Of a stretch of DNA of 8,043 bases, positions 6,087 through 8,043 are shown in pieces. Under the pieces are notes generated by a model. That model did no database searches. It worked only from the letters and a program-made list of their open reading frames with translations, and was not told where the DNA came from. Each line of letters begins with the position of its first letter. Position 1 is the first letter of the stretch. Source of the DNA: JBDSTZ01 sp039927975 (lineage in GTDB: Bacteria; Pseudomonadota; Gammaproteobacteria; Burkholderiales; Burkholderiaceae_D); the NCBI GenBank assembly GCA_039927975.1, contig JBDSTZ010000453.1, positions 1-8,043 of the forward strand, given 5' to 3'. A program made the translations under genes and the position numbers.

Positions 6087-7291
6087 GCGGACTGGCCTTG
6101 TTGCGGCGACCTGCCGTGGGTCCCCTGCTCGGCGCGCAGTTGTTCACATCGCTCGGCGACAACGCCTTGCTGATCGTCGCGATCGCCTTGCTGGAACAGC
6201 GCCGCGCGGCCGAGTGGATGAGCCCTTCGCTGCGGATTTGCCTTTACCTGTCCTACGTGATGCTGGCGCCCTTGGCCGGGGTGCTGGCCGACGGCATGCC
6301 CAAGGGCCGCCTGATTGTCCTGGTGAACCTGGCCAAACTGGGCGGCTGCGCGTTGCTGGCCGCGCGGGTGCACCCGCTGGCCGCCTTCGGCGTCATCGGC
6401 GTGGCCGGGGTCTGCTACGGGCCGGCCAGGTACGGCATCCTTGCCGAACTCGTTCCCGAGGTGGACCTCGTGCCGGCCAACGCCTGGCTCGAGGTCGCCA
6501 CCGTGGGCGCGATCCTGGGCGGGGCCGCGCTCGGCGCGGCGCTGCTGAGGGCGCCCATGTGGAGCGCCGGCCTGCTGACGCCCGCGCACCAGGCAAGCGT
6601 GCTGCTGGCTCCCTTGTTTGCCATTGCCGCGCTTTGGGCGAGCGCTATTCCGGCCACCGCCTGTAGCAAGGCCGGCGGCGCCGGCGTCGTGGCGCCATTC
6701 GCGCGCCAGCTTCGGACGCTGTGGCGCGACCCGCAGGGTCAGGTATCGCTCGCCGTGACCGCGCTGTTCTGGGCGGTTGCCGCCGTCCTCCAGTTTCTGG
6801 TGATCCGCTGGGCCGAGCAAGCGCTGCGCCTGTCCCTGGGCGGGGCGGCACTGCTGCAGTGCTGTCTGGCGGCGGGGGTTGTCGCCGGATCGCTGGGCGT
6901 GGCGCGCCTGGTTACCGCCGACAACGCCTTGCGGGTGCTGCCCGCAGGGGCGGTCCTTGGCGTCGCCATCGTCCTGATTAGCCAGGTGACGGCACTGTGG
7001 GGCGCCTGCCTCGCGCTGAGCGTCACCGGGATCGTGGCGGGTGTCGTCATGGTGCCCATGAATGCGCTGTTGCAGCGACGCGGCAACAAACTTATGCGAA
7101 CGGGAGCGTCCATAGCGGTGCAGGGGTTCAGTGAGAACCTGGCATCGCTCGTGTTCCTCGCGGTCTATGGCGTGTTGCTGATGCTCGCGGTGCCGGTCCA
7201 CGCGATCATCGTCGGTTTCGGCCTGCTGGTCACGGTCTTGATGCTGCTGATCGGACGACGCCGCAATCATCCATTTCGCCGTGCCGTGTGA
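6083..7291 (+). CDS. LplT-like lysophospholipid transporter (MFS)
   Basis: This encodes a 402-residue polytopic inner-membrane protein of the major facilitator superfamily, close in pattern to E. coli LplT, which flips lysophospholipids (lyso-PE, lyso-PG) from the outer to the inner leaflet. Matching blocks include LGDNALL (24-30, with the acidic residue in helix 1), ADGMPKGR (69-76, the loop 2-3 motif), PARYGILAEL (114-123), LFWAVAAVLQFL (228-239), VPMNALLQRRG (324-334) and SIAVQGFSEN (343-352). About 11-12 hydrophobic helices and the length fit LplT (about 397 residues). The start is the ATG of the ATGA overlap with the OlsB-like stop; a longer reading frame back to 5858 is just the OlsB gene read in another frame. 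E. coli LplT works with the acyltransferase Aas, which is not seen here. Linkage to OlsB suggests the cargo is a lyso-aminolipid, an inference. Confidence 0.86.
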   Translation: MSGLALLRRPAVGPLLGAQLFTSLGDNALLIVAIALLEQRRAAEWMSPSLRICLYLSYVMLAPLAGVLADGMPKGRLIVLVNLAKLGGCALLAARVHPLAAFGVIGVAGVCYGPARYGILAELVPEVDLVPANAWLEVATVGAILGGAALGAALLRAPMWSAGLLTPAHQASVLLAPLFAIAALWASAIPATACSKAGGAGVVAPFARQLRTLWRDPQGQVSLAVTALFWAVAAVLQFLVIRWAEQALRLSLGGAALLQCCLAAGVVAGSLGVARLVTADNALRVLPAGAVLGVAIVLISQVTALWGACLALSVTGIVAGVVMVPMNALLQRRGNKLMRTGASIAVQGFSENLASLVFLAVYGVLLMLAVPVHAIIVGFGLLVTVLMLLIGRRRNHPFRRAV

Positions 7292-7316
7292 AGCGGACGG
7301 CACCTTCACACTTTGC

Positions 7317-7324
7317 GAGAAAGG
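7317..7324 (+). promoter_or_regulatory. Ribosome binding site of the methyltransferase gene
   Basis: GAGAAAGG at 7317-7324 is a clear Shine-Dalgarno sequence with four bases (TCCC) before the ATG at 7329. It is the best ribosome binding site of the four-gene operon and fixes the start of the last gene. The 37-bp gap after the transporter stop contains no hairpin or promoter that I can see. Confidence 0.7.
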
Positions 7325-7328
7325 TCCC

Positions 7329-8043
7329 ATGTCCCTGACCCTGAATGCGCCCGAGGCGCTCGTCGCAGTGGGGCGTGCGCTGGACTCTGCCGGCTATCGG
7401 TTCACCACTGTCACTCCGGCCACGCACCAGCGCGTCCTGGCGCGTGATCCGGCAGCCATGGCAGCGGATCTGCGCGATATCCTCGGCTGGAGCCGCCCGT
7501 TTGCGACCGCGACGCTGGCGCCGCGGCTGTTCGCGCTGATGCGCGAGGCCGGCGTGCTCGCGCGCGCCGAGACCGGATGGCGCGCCACCGTGCGCGCGGC
7601 CACGCTGGGCGACGGGGTGTACTTCCATTCAGCCTATCCCACCAGTGACGAAGACGCGGTGTTCTTCGGCCCGGATACCTACCGCTTCATGGCCGCCGTC
7701 GAGCGCGCGTTGATCATGCTGGCGGCGCCGCCACGCCGGGTGGCGGACATTGGCTGCGGGGCAGGGCCCGCCGCCATCGGCATCGCGCGACGCTACCCGG
7801 ACGCCGAGGTGTTCGCGCTCGACATCAACGAGGCGGCCCTGATTCTGACCCGCCTCAACGCCCAAGTGGCGCAGGTAGGCAACGTCGCGGTCCAGCGGAG
7901 CGATCTGCTCGACGGCGTCGACGGCGATTTTGACCTGATTGTGTCGAACCCGCCGTATTTGCTCGACCCGGCAAGACGCGCTTATCGACATGGCGGTGGC
8001 CGTCATGGCGCCGGGCTGTCGGTGGCGATCGTCAACGCCGCGA
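7329..8043 (+). CDS. NPPY-type SAM-dependent methyltransferase, partial at the right edge
   Basis: The reading frame opens at the ATG at 7329 and runs off the window after 238 codons with no stop. It is a class I methyltransferase: motif I VADIGCGAGP (138-147), ALDINEAAL (163-171) where the acidic residue binds the SAM ribose, RSDLLDG (190-196), and motif IV SNPPYLL (206-212). The NPPY motif is shared by PrmC/HemK, RlmA/RsmC-like and adenine-N6 enzymes and marks methylation of amide, exocyclic amine or similar nitrogens. An N-terminal domain of about 130 residues with FFGPDTYRF (112-120) precedes the catalytic fold, a layout like PrmC/HemK family proteins, but it is not the usual prmC neighbourhood (prfA/hemA). 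The gene is 37 bp behind the LplT-like gene, same strand, so probably part of the operon; it could methylate the aminolipid head group. That role is inference; a housekeeping RNA or protein target remains possible. Confidence 0.8.
   Translation, partial: MSLTLNAPEALVAVGRALDSAGYRFTTVTPATHQRVLARDPAAMAADLRDILGWSRPFATATLAPRLFALMREAGVLARAETGWRATVRAATLGDGVYFHSAYPTSDEDAVFFGPDTYRFMAAVERALIMLAAPPRRVADIGCGAGPAAIGIARRYPDAEVFALDINEAALILTRLNAQVAQVGNVAVQRSDLLDGVDGDFDLIVSNPPYLLDPARRAYRHGGGRHGAGLSVAIVNAA

Noticed and set aside
6056..7330. 424-codon open frame on the minus strand opposite the LplT-like gene
   Set aside because: Very rich in Gln, His, Arg and Gly and without domains, a typical shadow of a hydrophobic membrane protein gene in GC-rich DNA.

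Overview
The window is GC-rich (with GC-rich third codon positions) and reads as a chromosomal segment of a Gram-negative proteobacterium. The gene types suggest Burkholderiales, most likely an Oxalobacteraceae-like organism (Massilia, Duganella or Janthinobacterium type). These genes are a type VI secretion baseplate gene end, a ZnT9-like CDF transporter, a Burkholderiales-style small HTH protein, an OlsB-type acyltransferase and an LplT-type MFS protein. The taxonomic placement is an inference from protein resemblance and base composition, not a database result.

Layout. (1) Positions 1-152 hold the last 49 codons of a gene whose C-terminus resembles TssK of type VI secretion. (2) A 208-bp gap with a plausible promoter precedes a complete cation diffusion facilitator gene (361-1302). 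(3) On the minus strand, meeting the CDF gene tail to tail with 6 bp between stop codons, lies a small HTH protein (2101-1655) followed by a start-less PAS domain in a different frame (1653-1309); this is either a frameshifted HTH-PAS gene or an HTH gene next to a PAS relic. (4) A divergent intergenic region (2102-2405) carries a candidate minus-strand promoter with a 10-bp-spaced TTGGTG direct repeat, a G-rich imperfect tandem repeat, and a candidate plus-strand promoter. (5) A Tat-exported type B carboxylesterase with an intact Ser-Glu-His triad occupies 2406-3980. (6) From 4162 to the window end runs a tight four-gene plus-strand operon: an ATP-grasp ligase, an OlsB-like N-acyltransferase (2 bp after the ligase stop), an LplT-like lysophospholipid transporter (ATGA overlap), and a NPPY-type SAM methyltransferase (37 bp later, own ribosome binding site, truncated by the window edge).

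The operon in (6) is the most interesting part. OlsB enzymes N-acylate an amino acid (ornithine, or glycine in the related GlsB) to make a lyso-aminolipid; LplT proteins move lysolipids across the inner membrane; ATP-grasp ligases join a carboxylate to an amine; NPPY methyltransferases methylate nitrogen in amide or amine-like groups. Together they suggest a pathway for making, extending or modifying, and translocating an aminoacyl (ornithine-lipid-like or lipodipeptide) membrane lipid. That product assignment is inference. No OlsA/PlsC-type O-acyltransferase is visible inside the window.

No tRNA, rRNA, CRISPR array, insertion sequence or attachment site was seen.
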